Shown piece after piece: positions 42,720 through 52,240 of a DNA stretch of 64,000 nucleotides (positions are counted from its first letter, which is position 1; every line of letters starts with the position of its first letter). The stretch covers positions 62,001 to 126,000 of the forward strand of contig NZ_JAMQON010000003.1 in NCBI RefSeq assembly GCF_031624395.1. The letters run 5' to 3'. The notes under the pieces are model-generated. The model worked only from the letters and a program-made list of their open reading frames with translations, ran no database searches and had not been told where the DNA came from. A program made the translations under genes and the position numbers. The DNA is from Halomicroarcula saliterrae (GTDB lineage Archaea; Halobacteriota; Halobacteria; Halobacteriales; Haloarculaceae).

Positions 42720-43051
42720 AGTACCTTTTTCCGGCTCGGGTGTCCTCGCGGCGCTTCGCGCCACTGCGGGCACCACTCGCCGCAAAAATCTACGCTAAAA
42801 TGGCCGAAAGCGCGCCATCGGCGCGCTTTCGGAGAACCGGCGGCTCCGCCGCCGGACGCACTCAGCGCCAGCCTGCCCTTCCCCGTGTTCGCGCGATGGA
42901 ACGCGCTCACGGCCACAGACAGTCGTGAAGGCGGCTGTCACAGAACCCATCGCGGTGGGGCTCACGCGCCAAAGCGACTGTAACTTGCGACAGCAAGCAT
43001 TCCTTTTCACCGGTTGCGAGCGGTATCTCTCGTCGAGCGGTCTCCAGACAG
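42720..43051. repeat. Intergenic region with strong palindromes
   Basis: No gene. A perfect 13-bp hairpin at 42804-42816/42820-42832 (three-base loop) is followed by CCGGCGGC-TCC-GCCGCCGG (42837-42855). The A-rich CGCAAAAATCTACGCTAAAATGG precedes them. It may end the channel transcript or be a copy of a dispersed non-coding repeat. The right end holds the promoter of the next gene. Confidence 0.5.
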
Positions 43052-43342
43052 ATGTCTTCGGACGACGACACCACCAGCACGGCGGAAATAGAGAATCGAA
43101 TGCAACAGCTGGGCCGCTACTCTCAGTTCGTAAAGGCCGGGCTCGGTGTCATTCTCGGTGCGTTCCTCCTGGCGGTGGTCGTTCTGTTGCCGGCGAATCT
43201 GGACGCTGCCACGGCCGCGGTCGACGCGATTCTCCTCCCCCTGATATTCGTCGGAATGGGGCTCCTGTTGTTCGGTATCGGGATGCATCTGCACCTGCTG
43301 CATCTGAATCTGGTGCGGCAGTTGCGGAAGGAGAGGGACTAG
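43052..43342 (+). CDS. Two-helix membrane protein
   Basis: A 96-residue protein: an acidic N-terminus (MSSDDDTTSTAEIENRMQQL), helix one at about 30-52 (AGLGVILGAFLLAVVVLLPA), helix two at about 62-82 (LPLIFVGMGLLLFGIGMHL), and a basic C-terminus. The topology places both ends inside. No family recognised. It ends one base before the convergent citrate synthase gene. Confidence 0.75.
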   Translation: MSSDDDTTSTAEIENRMQQLGRYSQFVKAGLGVILGAFLLAVVVLLPANLDAATAAVDAILLPLIFVGMGLLLFGIGMHLHLLHLNLVRQLRKERD

Positions 43343-43343
43343 G

Positions 43344-44489
43344 CTATCGCTCGTCCAGCGGCACGAACGTCGTCTCGGCCGGGTCCGGGCCGACGTACCG
43401 GGCGCGGGGGCGAATGAGCCGGTTGTCCTCGATGTACTCGATGACGTGGGCGACCCAGCCGCCGACGCGGGACATCGCGAAGATGGGGGTGTAGATGTCG
43501 ATGGGGATGCCCATCTGGTAGTACGTCGAGGCGGAGTAGAAGTCGACGTTGGGGGCGAGCCCCTTCTCCTCCATGAGGTAGTCCTCGATGGTCGTGGACA
43601 TCTCGTACCACTTCAGCGAGCCGGCGGCCTCGCCGAGCTCCTTCGAGCGCTCGCCCAGAATCTTCGCGCGGGGGTCCTTGACGTTGTAGACGCGGTGGCC
43701 AAAGCCCGACACCCGGCGACCCTCGTCGAGAGCGGTCTTCACCCAGTCGAGGGGGTCCTGTTCGGCGTCGTCGACCTCTTTGAGCATCTCCATGACGTCC
43801 TGATTGGCGCCGCCGTGCAGCGGTCCTTTCAGCGTGCCGATAGCGGCGGTGACCGAGCTGTGGAGGTCCGACAGGGTGGAGGCGGTGACCATCGCCGAGA
43901 ACGTCGAGGCGTTGATACCGTGGTCGGCGTGGAGGACGAGGGCCTGGTCGAAGACGTCCGCGAGGACGTCGTCGGGCACCTCGTCGTTGAGCATGTAGAG
44001 GAAGTTCTCGGCGTGGCCCAGGTCCTCGCGGGGCTCGACCGGGTCGTCGCCGCTGCGGATGCGGGTGAAGGCGGCGATGATGGTGGGGACCTTCGCCGTG
44101 ATTCGGCGACCGGTGGCGAGGTTCACGTCCTCGTCGGTCGGGTCGGCGTCCTCGGGCGCGGGGTCGAACCCGGAGAGCATCGAGACGGCCGTCCGGAGCG
44201 CGGCCATCGGGTTCTCGTCGGCCTCGGCCATCTCGCGGACCGTCGCGAGCACGGCGTCGTCCACCTCGCGCTCGCCCGCCATCTCCGAGGCGAACGCGTC
44301 GAGTTCGCCGCTGTCGGGCAGGTGGCCGTACCAGAGGAGGTACAGGACCTCCTCGTAGCTGGCACCGTTCGCGAGGTCCTCGATGGTGTACCCCCTGTAG
44401 ACGAGTTCGCCCGCGTCACCGTCGATCACGCTGAGACCGGATTCGGTGACGAGGACTCCCTCCAGCCCTTTCTTGAGGTCGTCGGACAT
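43344..44489 (-). CDS. citZ: Citrate synthase
   Basis: A 381-residue type I citrate synthase joining acetyl-CoA and oxaloacetate at the entry to the TCA cycle. Catalytic regions are LHADHGINASTFSA (His), LKGPLHGGANQDVM (His) and SGFGHRVYNVKDPRA (His/Arg); the active Asp lies near VDFYSASTYYQMG. The length fits archaeal and Gram-positive enzymes. ATG 44489 is preferred over an in-frame TTG two codons earlier. Isolated gene. Confidence 0.96.
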   Translation of the reverse strand: MSDDLKKGLEGVLVTESGLSVIDGDAGELVYRGYTIEDLANGASYEEVLYLLWYGHLPDSGELDAFASEMAGEREVDDAVLATVREMAEADENPMAALRTAVSMLSGFDPAPEDADPTDEDVNLATGRRITAKVPTIIAAFTRIRSGDDPVEPREDLGHAENFLYMLNDEVPDDVLADVFDQALVLHADHGINASTFSAMVTASTLSDLHSSVTAAIGTLKGPLHGGANQDVMEMLKEVDDAEQDPLDWVKTALDEGRRVSGFGHRVYNVKDPRAKILGERSKELGEAAGSLKWYEMSTTIEDYLMEEKGLAPNVDFYSASTYYQMGIPIDIYTPIFAMSRVGGWVAHVIEYIEDNRLIRPRARYVGPDPAETTFVPLDER

Positions 44490-44720
44490 ACCCAAACCGT
44501 ATCCGACCGGTCGGGAAAAGCATTTTCTTTCCGGGCGTCACTGTCACATGGTCGCCGTCACGAAACTGGACGTTCAGTCACCCGAATGCGGTTGGATTAG
44601 GATTTCTCTAACTCCAGACGGCTCGAATAGCGATTCCGTCGCCGAAGCGCGAGAAGAGCTGTCGTGGGAGAAGATGCCATAGAGCGAACCCTTTTCAACA
44701 GCGGTGTCAAATCGGGGAGT

Positions 44721-45953
44721 ATGGAGCCCACGGGTACGGTCAAGTACGAGCCGGTGAGTGTCAAAGCGGTGCTTTCGGAGATGAAAGACACCGCCGAGTT
44801 GCTCATCGACCTCTCGTACTCGGCCGTGTTGCTGGGAAGCGACGACGTGGCCAGCGAGGTGCTGGAGCTCGAAGCCAAGATGGACGTGCTCCAGCTTCGC
44901 GCGCGGATGAGCCTGCTGATGGCCTGCCGGTCGACGGACGACGCCGAGACGCTGGCACCGGTGCTGGGGATGGTCGGGGCCGCCGAGAAGATAAGCGACG
45001 CCGCCGGGGATATCGCCAAAGTAGTACTGGAGGATATCGGCCTGCCGGACACGATGCGAGCGGCGCTGCCCGAGGCCGTCGAGACGCTCGTTCGAGCGAC
45101 GGTCACCGCCGACTCGCCGCTCGCCGGTCAGACGCTCGGTGCGCTGAACCTCGAAACGGAGACCGGCGTACGCGCGCTAGCCATCCGCCGGCAAGGGAAC
45201 TGGCTGCTCAACCCCACCCGGGAGACGGAGCTGGCAGCCGACGACGTGGTCCTGCTTCGCGGGCCCGAAGACGGCGTCAGCGACGTCTACCACGACGCCA
45301 CCGGCGAGCGCTACGAGCCGCCCGAACCGCCGGAGGGCGACACGCAGGACCTCGAACGCGCCGTCGACTCCATCGTTCTGATGAAAGACATGGGCGAGCT
45401 CGCCGTCGACCTGGCCTACGGCGCCGTGCTCTTCGACAGCGAGGCCGTCGCCGAGGAGGTCGTCGAACTCGAAGCCGAGGTCGACGCCCTCCAGTCCAGA
45501 TTCGAGGCGTGGACCCTCCGGGCGGCCGCCGACATGGACGACCCCGTCTCGCTGCGCGGGCTGGTCCACCTCGCCCGCTCGACGGAGGTCATCTCCGACG
45601 CCGCCCTCGAAATCAGCGAGGGGGTGTTGCGGGGGCTCTCGACACACCCCGTCGTCGCCGAAGCGGTGCGCGAATCCGACGAGATACTCGTCCGCGCGAC
45701 GGTGACCGACGACAGCGCGCTGGCCGGCCGGACCATCGGCGACGCCGCGGTCAAGACGGAGACTGGGATGCGAATCATCGCTATCCGGCGGGCGACTGGC
45801 CAGAGCGACCGCACCGGCCGCGAGGGCGGCGAGTGGGTCGTCTCGCCGGGACCGGAGACACCGCTACGGGCCGGTGACGTGTTGCTCGCGAAGGGGACCC
45901 GCACGGGCGCGGAACGGTTCACGACGCTCACGGAGACGAGCGGGCCAGCCTGA
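44721..45953 (+). CDS. PhoU and TrkA-C duplicated regulator
   Basis: A 410-residue protein made of two similar halves. Each has a PhoU-like helical domain (VKAVLSEMKDTAELLIDLSYSAVL in the first, VDSIVLMKDMGELAVDLAYGAV in the second) followed by a TrkA-C/RCK_C domain (about 130-200 and 340-405) with SPLAGQTLGAL and SALAGRTIGDA. No membrane helix or Rossmann domain. Likely a regulatory subunit for a K+ channel or ion transporter. It lies between citrate synthase and a small membrane protein, with no obvious channel partner. Confidence 0.88.
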   Translation: MEPTGTVKYEPVSVKAVLSEMKDTAELLIDLSYSAVLLGSDDVASEVLELEAKMDVLQLRARMSLLMACRSTDDAETLAPVLGMVGAAEKISDAAGDIAKVVLEDIGLPDTMRAALPEAVETLVRATVTADSPLAGQTLGALNLETETGVRALAIRRQGNWLLNPTRETELAADDVVLLRGPEDGVSDVYHDATGERYEPPEPPEGDTQDLERAVDSIVLMKDMGELAVDLAYGAVLFDSEAVAEEVVELEAEVDALQSRFEAWTLRAAADMDDPVSLRGLVHLARSTEVISDAALEISEGVLRGLSTHPVVAEAVRESDEILVRATVTDDSALAGRTIGDAAVKTETGMRIIAIRRATGQSDRTGREGGEWVVSPGPETPLRAGDVLLAKGTRTGAERFTTLTETSGPA

Positions 45954-46203
45954 CCGCCGACACGACGGTGAACACCGCCGTCAGCAGGCCGCCAAGCGAG
46001 ACGACCAGCACGAAGGCGAGCGCCCCGTAGAGGTACGTCGGGCGCGTGGTCCCGGGGAGGACGAAAAGCGGGGCGAGGACGAAGAAGGCGACCAGCCCCG
46101 CCGTCACGAGAGCGGCGAGGCCGAAGCCGTACTTCGCGTTGCGCACCACGTTCAGCGCGGCGACCATCGCCGCCGCGCCACTCTCGGGCTCGGACTCTGA
46201 CAC
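45928..46203 (-). CDS. Two-helix membrane protein
   Basis: A 91-residue protein with helices at about 25-50 (GLAALVTAGLVAFFVLAPLFVL) and 58-85 (LYGALAFVLVVSLGGLLTAV). GTG 46203 gives MSESEPESGA, a plausible start; an in-frame TTG at 46227 is also possible. The 3' end overlaps the convergent PhoU/TrkA-C gene by 26 bases. Role unknown. Confidence 0.7.
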   Translation of the reverse strand: MSESEPESGAAAMVAALNVVRNAKYGFGLAALVTAGLVAFFVLAPLFVLPGTTRPTYLYGALAFVLVVSLGGLLTAVFTVVSAVRLARSSP

Positions 46204-46319
46204 GGGCCGACGTACGGACTGGGGCAAAAAGACCCCATCGGTGTCGTCGCGGGGCGTGCGGGCGGTTTCGCGCCGCCGAATCCGAACCAGTAAAGTCGGA
46301 CAACTCCAATGGGCGGGTA

Positions 46320-47276
46320 ATGGTAACTCTCGGTACGGCGAGTGCCGCTCCCGGTGAGATAGACACCGGGCGTCTGGAGGTCGGCGAGAGTCGCGACGGC
46401 AGTCCCATCGGTCTGCCGGTCGCGGTCGTCAACGGGTCCAGAGACGGAAAGACGCTCTACATGCAGGCGGCGAGCGACGGCGACGAACTGAACGGCGTGG
46501 GCGTCATCCAGCGGGTCGTCCCACAGATAGACCCGACGGAGCTTTCGGGGACGATTCTCGTCTGTGGCATCGTCAACTACCACGCGTTCCAGGTCGCACA
46601 ACACCGCAACCCCATCGACGACACGAAGATGAACCGGGCCTACCCCGGCGACGCCTCCGGTACCTCCAGCGAGCGGATCGCGGCGGCCACCTACGACGCC
46701 GCCGTCAGCGCCGACCTCGTCGTCGACCTCCACCAGGGGTCGACCTCGCGGATGATAGAGGAGGTCCGCGTCCGCTGTGGCTCCCGGCACCGCCTCCACA
46801 GCGAGTGCCTCGAACTCGCGAAGGTGTTCGACTGTGGCCACATTCTGGACCAGAAGGGCCCGGACGGCCAGCTCGCGCGGGCCGCGCCGGACGAGGGCGT
46901 CCCGACCATCGACCCCGAACTCGGCGGCTGTGTCGGCTGGGACGAACAGTCGATACGGGCCGGCGTCGACGGCGTGTTCAACGTGCTCCGGTACTACGAC
47001 TTCCTGACCGGCACGTACAGCCCGTCGCCACAGGCCCGCGCCACCGGCTTCGAGCAGTACGGCTCACCGGTCGGCGGGCTCGTCGATTTGCGCCCCGAAC
47101 TCGGTGACCGCGTCAGTCGCGGGGACACGCTGTTCGAGGTGACCGACGTGTTCGGCGCGACGAAATCCGAGATAACCGCCGACTCGGCCGGCATCTTCTG
47201 GCGCTCGCGCCGGCTCCCGCAGGTCGCCACCGGCGAGTACGTCTGTTCGGTCGGGACGAACATCGACACGTACTAG
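46320..47276 (+). CDS. AstE/AspA family deacylase
   Basis: A 318-residue zinc-carboxypeptidase-like protein related to aspartoacylase and succinylglutamate desuccinylase. The first zinc region reads ASDGDELNG, where the family has HGDE; the ligand His appears replaced by Asp. RAYPG is the usual substrate motif (NRAYPGD), DLVVDLHQG supplies the second His, and EVTDVFG with SAGIFW forms the C-terminal beta domain. Acyl-amino-acid hydrolysis is the likely activity if the altered site still binds metal. Confidence 0.85.
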   Translation: MVTLGTASAAPGEIDTGRLEVGESRDGSPIGLPVAVVNGSRDGKTLYMQAASDGDELNGVGVIQRVVPQIDPTELSGTILVCGIVNYHAFQVAQHRNPIDDTKMNRAYPGDASGTSSERIAAATYDAAVSADLVVDLHQGSTSRMIEEVRVRCGSRHRLHSECLELAKVFDCGHILDQKGPDGQLARAAPDEGVPTIDPELGGCVGWDEQSIRAGVDGVFNVLRYYDFLTGTYSPSPQARATGFEQYGSPVGGLVDLRPELGDRVSRGDTLFEVTDVFGATKSEITADSAGIFWRSRRLPQVATGEYVCSVGTNIDTY

Positions 47277-47476
47277 CGCCACAACACCAGCGACACGGGT
47301 GTCTCGGCGTCGACCGAGACCCACTGTGAGTCGACCTCGGCCGGGTCCACGTCGGCGGCGTAGCAGATGTATCGCTCCGTCCCGTCCGAGCGACTTCTGA
47401 CGACCGCCGGGAGGACGCCCTCTTCCGGGTCCGGCGACGGCGTGCGCTCGCCAGCTGACTGGTGTTCAGTACCCAT
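47273..47476 (-). CDS. DUF7511-like protein, copy 1
   Basis: A 67-residue protein. The core ERYICYAADVDPAEVDSQWVSVDAE followed by VSLVLWR fits the haloarchaeal DUF7511 pattern (short beta-rich domain). The N-terminus is disordered. It overlaps the end of the deacylase gene by 4 bases and lies 57 bases downstream of a second, similar gene on the same strand. Confidence 0.7.
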   Translation of the reverse strand: MGTEHQSAGERTPSPDPEEGVLPAVVRSRSDGTERYICYAADVDPAEVDSQWVSVDAETPVSLVLWR

Positions 47477-47533
47477 AGACGGTCTCAGACCCGGAAACAG
47501 TATTGTTACCAGTCGATTACGTGATAGAAGGCG

Positions 47534-47749
47534 TCACCGAATGTCGTCGAGGTCGACGAGGAGGGTCTCCGGGGCCGCGAGCCAGTGGGTTGCCAGCTCG
47601 ACGTCGGGCCTATCTTCCGGGTACAGGAGCGCACGCTGGCCGCCGTCGGCAGTCGGTTCCAGCTCCGCGGTGAGGAGTGCCTCGCTGAACTCGTCCTGTG
47701 GAAGTGGCGGTCGTGTCTCGATCTCCGGTTGCGACGACTCACTGCTCAT
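47534..47749 (-). CDS. DUF7511-like protein, copy 2
   Basis: A 71-residue protein starting MSSESSQPEIETRPPLPQ. The core RALLYPEDRPDVELATHWL followed by LVDLDDIR aligns with its neighbour, so the two are probably a diverged tandem pair. Function unknown. A TTGTTATAAC-like palindromic element lies upstream (about 47772-47783). Confidence 0.7.
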   Translation of the reverse strand: MSSESSQPEIETRPPLPQDEFSEALLTAELEPTADGGQRALLYPEDRPDVELATHWLAAPETLLVDLDDIR

Positions 47750-47850
47750 ACGGTCGCTACCGGTACGAAACGTATTGTTATAACTTCCATAACCGGGGTC
47801 CAGCGAGGGTTTGCCCGGCCTACTGTGTGGCCGCCCCGGTATCGGCGACA

Positions 47851-49143
47851 CTACCGCTCCGGATGTGTCACCCCGTCGAACCCGCCCCGGACCAGCGGCT
47901 TGGCGATGTGCCGACGAGCCACCGGCGGGACCTCGTACCAGCCCGGTTCGAGGTCGCGGGCGACGGGTTCCGGGACCTTCCCGTCGGCGCTGGTCCCGCA
48001 GTCCCGACAGCGGTAGCCCTGATTCCGCCCGGCCGAGGACATCGTCGCTCCGCAGTCGGGGCAGTCGGGCGTCGCCGGCTCGGTCCGGACCAGCTCGCGG
48101 ACGGCGAACTTCTCGAGTTTCAGGGTCCCGTCGCTCACCTCGCCACAGACCGTGAGTTCGTCGCCCTCGCGCAGCGCTCGCACGCGGTCGCGAAAGCTCT
48201 TCGTGGGCTCGAAGGCGGCACACCGGAGCCGGGCGTCACCGTCGGCGAGCGTCAGGAACACGTGGCCGCCCTCGCGGGTCTCCGGGCCGTCGGCGACGGT
48301 GCCGGTGACGCGGTAGGCGCTGTCGTCGGCCACCGAGTCGACGGTCCCCGCCTGCAGATGCACGTCGGTCCCCTGGTTGGTCACGAACGTCGCCCGGCGG
48401 TCGACCGGCTCGCTCTCGATGGCGTCGGCGACGGCCCGGCAGGCGTCGGGCTCGTCGCCCCGAATCCCGTAGAGGATCGGACAGGGCGTCCGGGGCACAC
48501 AGACCGGGTAGCCCGACGCGCTGTCGACGGTGTCCCACACCGTCGGGTAGTGGGCCTCGGCGGCGGCTCGAACGCTCCCGGCGTCGACCTCGCGCTCGGT
48601 GCCCCAGCGCGACGCCTCGCGGTAGGCGATGTGTTCGTAGGTCCAGTCGTCGATAGCGGCCCACGCGCCGACGGCCGCGAGCGCGCCGACGAGCCCGCGG
48701 CCGTTGCCCCGCTGGGCCCGGGCAAAGCCCGCGGTGTCGGCAAGCAGCGTCGCGGTCGTTCGGTCCTGAATCTCCCTGATCGCGTCGAGGGCGAACTCGG
48801 CGACCTGTGCCGGCACCGCGTCGGGCTCGCAGTCGGCGACGACGACGCCGGGGTTCGTCTTCGGGTCGTCGGTCTGAGCGAGGGCGAGCGTCTCGCGGGC
48901 CAGCGCGAGCGCGCGGTCGGGGTCGAGGTCGGTGTGTACCGAAAGTGCGGCGTTACCGCGGGTCTTGTGCTCGACGGCCGGGTTGAGACGGACGAGCAGC
49001 AGACGCTCGACGCTGCCGCCGGCGTCGCGTATCCGCTCGGCGAGCCGGGCGGCGGCGTAGGTCGTACACATTCCCGTCTCCCGGGAGTCGGTATCGTCCA
49101 GTCCGACGACGGTCACACCCTCGGGTACTGGGTTCTCCGGCAT
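47851..49143 (-). CDS. tiaS: tRNA(Ile2) 2-agmatinylcytidine synthetase TiaS
   Basis: A 430-residue archaeal enzyme that attaches agmatine to C34 of tRNA-Ile(CAU) so it reads AUA. The N-terminal kinase-like domain begins [21 protein letters not shown] ferredoxin-like domain contains [18 protein letters not shown]. An OB domain follows ([21 protein letters not shown]), and the C-terminus is a zinc ribbon (CPDCGATM...YRCRDCG). Length is normal. It is divergent from the HTH regulator gene. Confidence 0.95.
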   Translation of the reverse strand: MPENPVPEGVTVVGLDDTDSRETGMCTTYAAARLAERIRDAGGSVERLLLVRLNPAVEHKTRGNAALSVHTDLDPDRALALARETLALAQTDDPKTNPGVVVADCEPDAVPAQVAEFALDAIREIQDRTTATLLADTAGFARAQRGNGRGLVGALAAVGAWAAIDDWTYEHIAYREASRWGTEREVDAGSVRAAAEAHYPTVWDTVDSASGYPVCVPRTPCPILYGIRGDEPDACRAVADAIESEPVDRRATFVTNQGTDVHLQAGTVDSVADDSAYRVTGTVADGPETREGGHVFLTLADGDARLRCAAFEPTKSFRDRVRALREGDELTVCGEVSDGTLKLEKFAVRELVRTEPATPDCPDCGATMSSAGRNQGYRCRDCGTSADGKVPEPVARDLEPGWYEVPPVARRHIAKPLVRGGFDGVTHPER

Positions 49144-49372
49144 AGCGGTTTCGTCGCTGTTCGAGGTCGGCCAGAAACAGTCGCCCGGTTGTCTGTTTCA
49201 CCGGACGGGAGAGAGGGCAAGGGCTGTCAGGCGGTGTGGACACAGGGGTACCGTCGGCGTTCAGACGGTGACACCGGTAGCTACGGCGACGTTCAGGCCG
49301 CGACTAACCGAGTCTCCAGCGACGGCACAACGCATATATGGGGTGACTGGCTTAGGGCCGAATAGAGAAACG

Positions 49373-50341
49373 ATGTCACGGTCGGCACTGGTAGGCAACG
49401 TCACCGCTATGCTCGAGGACGCCGGGTTCCTCGTGAGCGACCGGTGTGCGATTCGACCCAAGAGCTTCGACATCGCGGCCCGCCGCGGCGAGGACGTGTT
49501 GCTCGTGAAGATTCTGGGCAACATCGACGCCTTCGACGCCCGAACTGGAGCGGAGATGCGCCGGCTGGGGACCTATCTGAACGCGACCCCGATCGTCGTC
49601 GGTCTCCGGACGCGCGACGAGGAGCTGAAACCGGGCGTGGTCTACTTCCGCAACGGCGTCCCGGTGCTCTCGCCCGACACCGCACTGGACCTGTTCGTCG
49701 AGGAGGTCCCGCCGCTCATCTACGCCGCACCGGGCGGGCTCTACGTCAACATCGACTCCGAGGTGCTGGCAGACATCCGCGAAGAGAAGGAGTGGTCGCT
49801 GGGGAAACTCGCCAAGGAACTGGGGGTGTCCAGACGGACGGTCTCGAAGTACGAGGACGGGATGGACGCCTCCGTCGAGGTCGCCGCCGAGCTGGAGGAC
49901 CTCTTCGATGCCCCCCTCACGTCACCGGTCAGCGTCCTCGACGGCGCCGAAGAGATCCGGGACGAGGAGCCGACGCCGGAAGACCCCGACGTGGCGCCCG
50001 AGGACGAACCCATCGCCACCGTCTTCACCCGCATCGGCTTCGAGGTCCACCCGACCAACCGCGCGCCGTTCAAGACCGTCAACGAGAACGCCCGCCGGCG
50101 CGAGCAGGTGCTGACCGGCCACTCGACGTTCACCGAGGCCGCCGAGAAGCGCGCCCGCATCATGTCGTCGGTGGGTGCGGTCACCCGGACCCGCTCGGTG
50201 TACGTCGTCGACGAGCTGACCCGTGAGTCCGTCGACGGGACGGCGCTCATCGAGGAGGCGGAGATGGAAGATATCGAGGACGCCGACGACCTCCGGGACC
50301 TCATCATGGAGCGCGGCGAGGAGCCCGAAGAAGTGGCCTGA
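49373..50341 (+). CDS. Archaeal HTH-type transcriptional regulator
   Basis: A 322-residue protein conserved across Euryarchaeota. Residues 1-120 form an N-terminal domain ([22 protein letters not shown]) like a decayed nuclease fold. A cro/C1-type HTH lies at about 130-185 ([25 protein letters not shown]). The C-terminal domain starts [21 protein letters not shown]. Targets unknown. A CATATATG element around 49332-49340 may be the promoter. ATG 49373 matches the family start. Confidence 0.88.
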   Translation: MSRSALVGNVTAMLEDAGFLVSDRCAIRPKSFDIAARRGEDVLLVKILGNIDAFDARTGAEMRRLGTYLNATPIVVGLRTRDEELKPGVVYFRNGVPVLSPDTALDLFVEEVPPLIYAAPGGLYVNIDSEVLADIREEKEWSLGKLAKELGVSRRTVSKYEDGMDASVEVAAELEDLFDAPLTSPVSVLDGAEEIRDEEPTPEDPDVAPEDEPIATVFTRIGFEVHPTNRAPFKTVNENARRREQVLTGHSTFTEAAEKRARIMSSVGAVTRTRSVYVVDELTRESVDGTALIEEAEMEDIEDADDLRDLIMERGEEPEEVA

Positions 50342-50414
50342 GAAGCGGTCGGTGGTTTCTATTCCCCGTGCCGGCGCCGAAAGAATTAGCGTCGATGCCG
50401 TCGAACGGCCGCCA

Positions 50415-51101
50415 ATGGCGACACGACTCACTGAGGGGCTCTGGCATATCGACTGCCAGACCCGCGACAAGCCGAACGTCTACGTCGTCGAGGGGGATGG
50501 CGGCCGGACGCTCGTGGATGCCGGGTGGGCGGGGGACGAATCGGGGGTCCGAGACGGGCTCGCCGATGCTGGGGTCGACCCGGAGACTATCGACCGCGTA
50601 CTGCTGACACACTACGACGCCGACCACGTCGGCACGCTAGCGCGGCTGACGCCCGACCTGGACGCGCCGGTGTTCATCCACCACGAGGACCGCGACTACG
50701 TCGCCGGTGAGAGCCTGCCACCGTGGACCGCGCGGTTCGGTCTAGAGGCGCTACACCGGCTGTACTACCGACAGCTCACGCTCCCCGACCTCCCGGTTCG
50801 CCCGGTCCGCGACGGCGACGATATCGGCGGGTTCGAGGCCCGCCACACGCCGGGACACACGCCCGGCCACACGGTGTACGTGCACGACGGCGTCGATGCG
50901 GCGTTCCTGGGTGACCTCGTCAACGCCAGGGGCGAGCGGCTCCGACCGACCGGGCGGGCGACCAACTACGACAGCGAGCGGCTCGAAGCGAGTATCCGGG
51001 AACTGCTCGATGACGTGCCGGAGTTCGAACACGCGTGCCCGGGTCACGGGCCGCCGCTGACCGACGGGTTCAGGCGACTGTCACGAGCGGTCGACGGCTG
51101 A
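50415..51101 (+). CDS. MBL-fold metallo-hydrolase
   Basis: A 228-residue metallo-beta-lactamase protein. LLTHYDADHVGTLARL is the HxxxDH zinc motif (the first His is Tyr-shifted: THYDADH), ARHTPGHTPGHTVYVH and FLGDLVNA supply further ligands, and CPGHGPPL the last. It is related to glyoxalase II-like hydrolases, substrate unknown. It follows the HTH gene by 73 bases in the same direction. Confidence 0.88.
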   Translation: MATRLTEGLWHIDCQTRDKPNVYVVEGDGGRTLVDAGWAGDESGVRDGLADAGVDPETIDRVLLTHYDADHVGTLARLTPDLDAPVFIHHEDRDYVAGESLPPWTARFGLEALHRLYYRQLTLPDLPVRPVRDGDDIGGFEARHTPGHTPGHTVYVHDGVDAAFLGDLVNARGERLRPTGRATNYDSERLEASIRELLDDVPEFEHACPGHGPPLTDGFRRLSRAVDG

Positions 51102-51195
51102 TACTGCGGCCACAACGGTGTTCGGACAGCGGTGCACCTCGAAAAACGCTCACTCACTCCCTTCGAGAACGGTAACGAGCCGGTTACGGACCTAC

Positions 51196-51450
51196 TTACG
51201 CCGCGTTGCCGTACGTCTCTTCGAGGTACTCTACGATGTCGTCTGATTCGGGCATCCCCTCGACGCCGTGGTCGGGGTCCACGAGCACCGGGACGCCCGT
51301 CTGGCCGGATACCTCCTCGACCTCGGTGCGCTCGCTGTGGGAGCGCGGAACCATGTGTGAGTCGTAGTCCAGCCCCAGTTCGTCGAGCTTCGTGGTCACC
51401 TTCGCGCAGTACGGACACCCCTCCAGTTCGTAGAGTTCGAGATTCGCCAT
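51196..51450 (-). CDS. Glutaredoxin-like protein
   Basis: An 84-residue thioredoxin-fold protein. LYELEGCPYCAKVTTKLDEL has the CPYC redox pair, TGVPVLVD the cis-Pro, and ESDDIVEYLEETYG the C-terminal helix typical of glutaredoxins with GST-N-like features. Haloarchaea lack glutathione and use gamma-glutamylcysteine, so the partner may be that thiol. ATG 51450. Confidence 0.92.
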   Translation of the reverse strand: MANLELYELEGCPYCAKVTTKLDELGLDYDSHMVPRSHSERTEVEEVSGQTGVPVLVDPDHGVEGMPESDDIVEYLEETYGNAA

Positions 51451-51565
51451 TACGCGAGCTTCTACGGGGTCGACCGGAAAAAGCGCGTCGGTGGTGTGTT
51501 CGGACGCCACCAGACGGATGGCAGCGGCTCCGCGAGGCAGTTCGTGCTCGCGGTTCCACCACTCG

Positions 51566-52105
51566 TTACGCGTCGATATCGTCCGGCGCGTCGGCGAGCA
51601 GGTCCGAGGCGGTCACCAGCGATTCCAGTTCGAGGTCGTGGTCGGCGAGGTTCTCGGTGGCGCCTTCCTCGCGGTCGACGACCACGAGGACACGTTCGAC
51701 GACCGCGCCAGCGTCCCGAAGCGCCTCGGCCGCGTCGACGGCGCTCTGGCCCGTCGTCGCGATGTCTTCGATGATGACGACCTCCTCGCCGTCTTCGAGA
51801 GCGCCCTCGACGAGGTTCGCCGTGCCGTACTCCTTCTGTTGCTTGCGGGCGATGACGTAGGGGCGGCCCGTCTCGACGCTGGTGACGGCGACCAGCGGGA
51901 CCCCGCCCAGCGCGACGCCGCCGAGCTTCGCGTCACCGAGGCGCTCGGCGAAGGCCTCGGCGATGAGTTCGAGACACCGCGGGTTCGTCTCGAAGACGTA
52001 CTTGTCGACGTAGTAGTTCGAAGTCCCACCGTGGGAGAGCTCGAACTCCCCGTACTTGACCGCGTCCGCGTCCCGGAGCGCCGCGATGAGTTCCTGCTTG
52101 GCCAT
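51566..52105 (-). CDS. pyrE: Orotate phosphoribosyltransferase
   Basis: A 179-residue PRTase converting orotate and PRPP to OMP in pyrimidine synthesis. The PRPP motif is [40 protein letters not shown] is the mobile loop with catalytic Lys. [22 protein letters not shown] is the substrate region. Length is normal for archaeal PyrE. It is divergent from the phosphohexomutase gene across 135 bases. Confidence 0.96.
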   Translation of the reverse strand: MAKQELIAALRDADAVKYGEFELSHGGTSNYYVDKYVFETNPRCLELIAEAFAERLGDAKLGGVALGGVPLVAVTSVETGRPYVIARKQQKEYGTANLVEGALEDGEEVVIIEDIATTGQSAVDAAEALRDAGAVVERVLVVVDREEGATENLADHDLELESLVTASDLLADAPDDIDA

Positions 52106-52240
52106 ACCCCATCTGGACCGGCGGGTGGCTAATGGCTGTTGGAATCGCGTTCCGCGCCGTGAGACCACACAGTAACGGAGTTTGACAGGATTTCCGGCTG
52201 TCGACATTCATAAGCCAATCGGCCACGCAGTCTTCCATGA

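Noticed and set aside
42925-43494. 189-codon plus-strand frame
   Set aside because: Mostly antisense to the citrate synthase gene and out of frame with the real membrane protein at 43052.
47698-49365. 555-codon plus-strand frame over tiaS
   Set aside because: Antisense to TiaS with its zinc ribbon and kinase-like motifs; composition is shadow-like.
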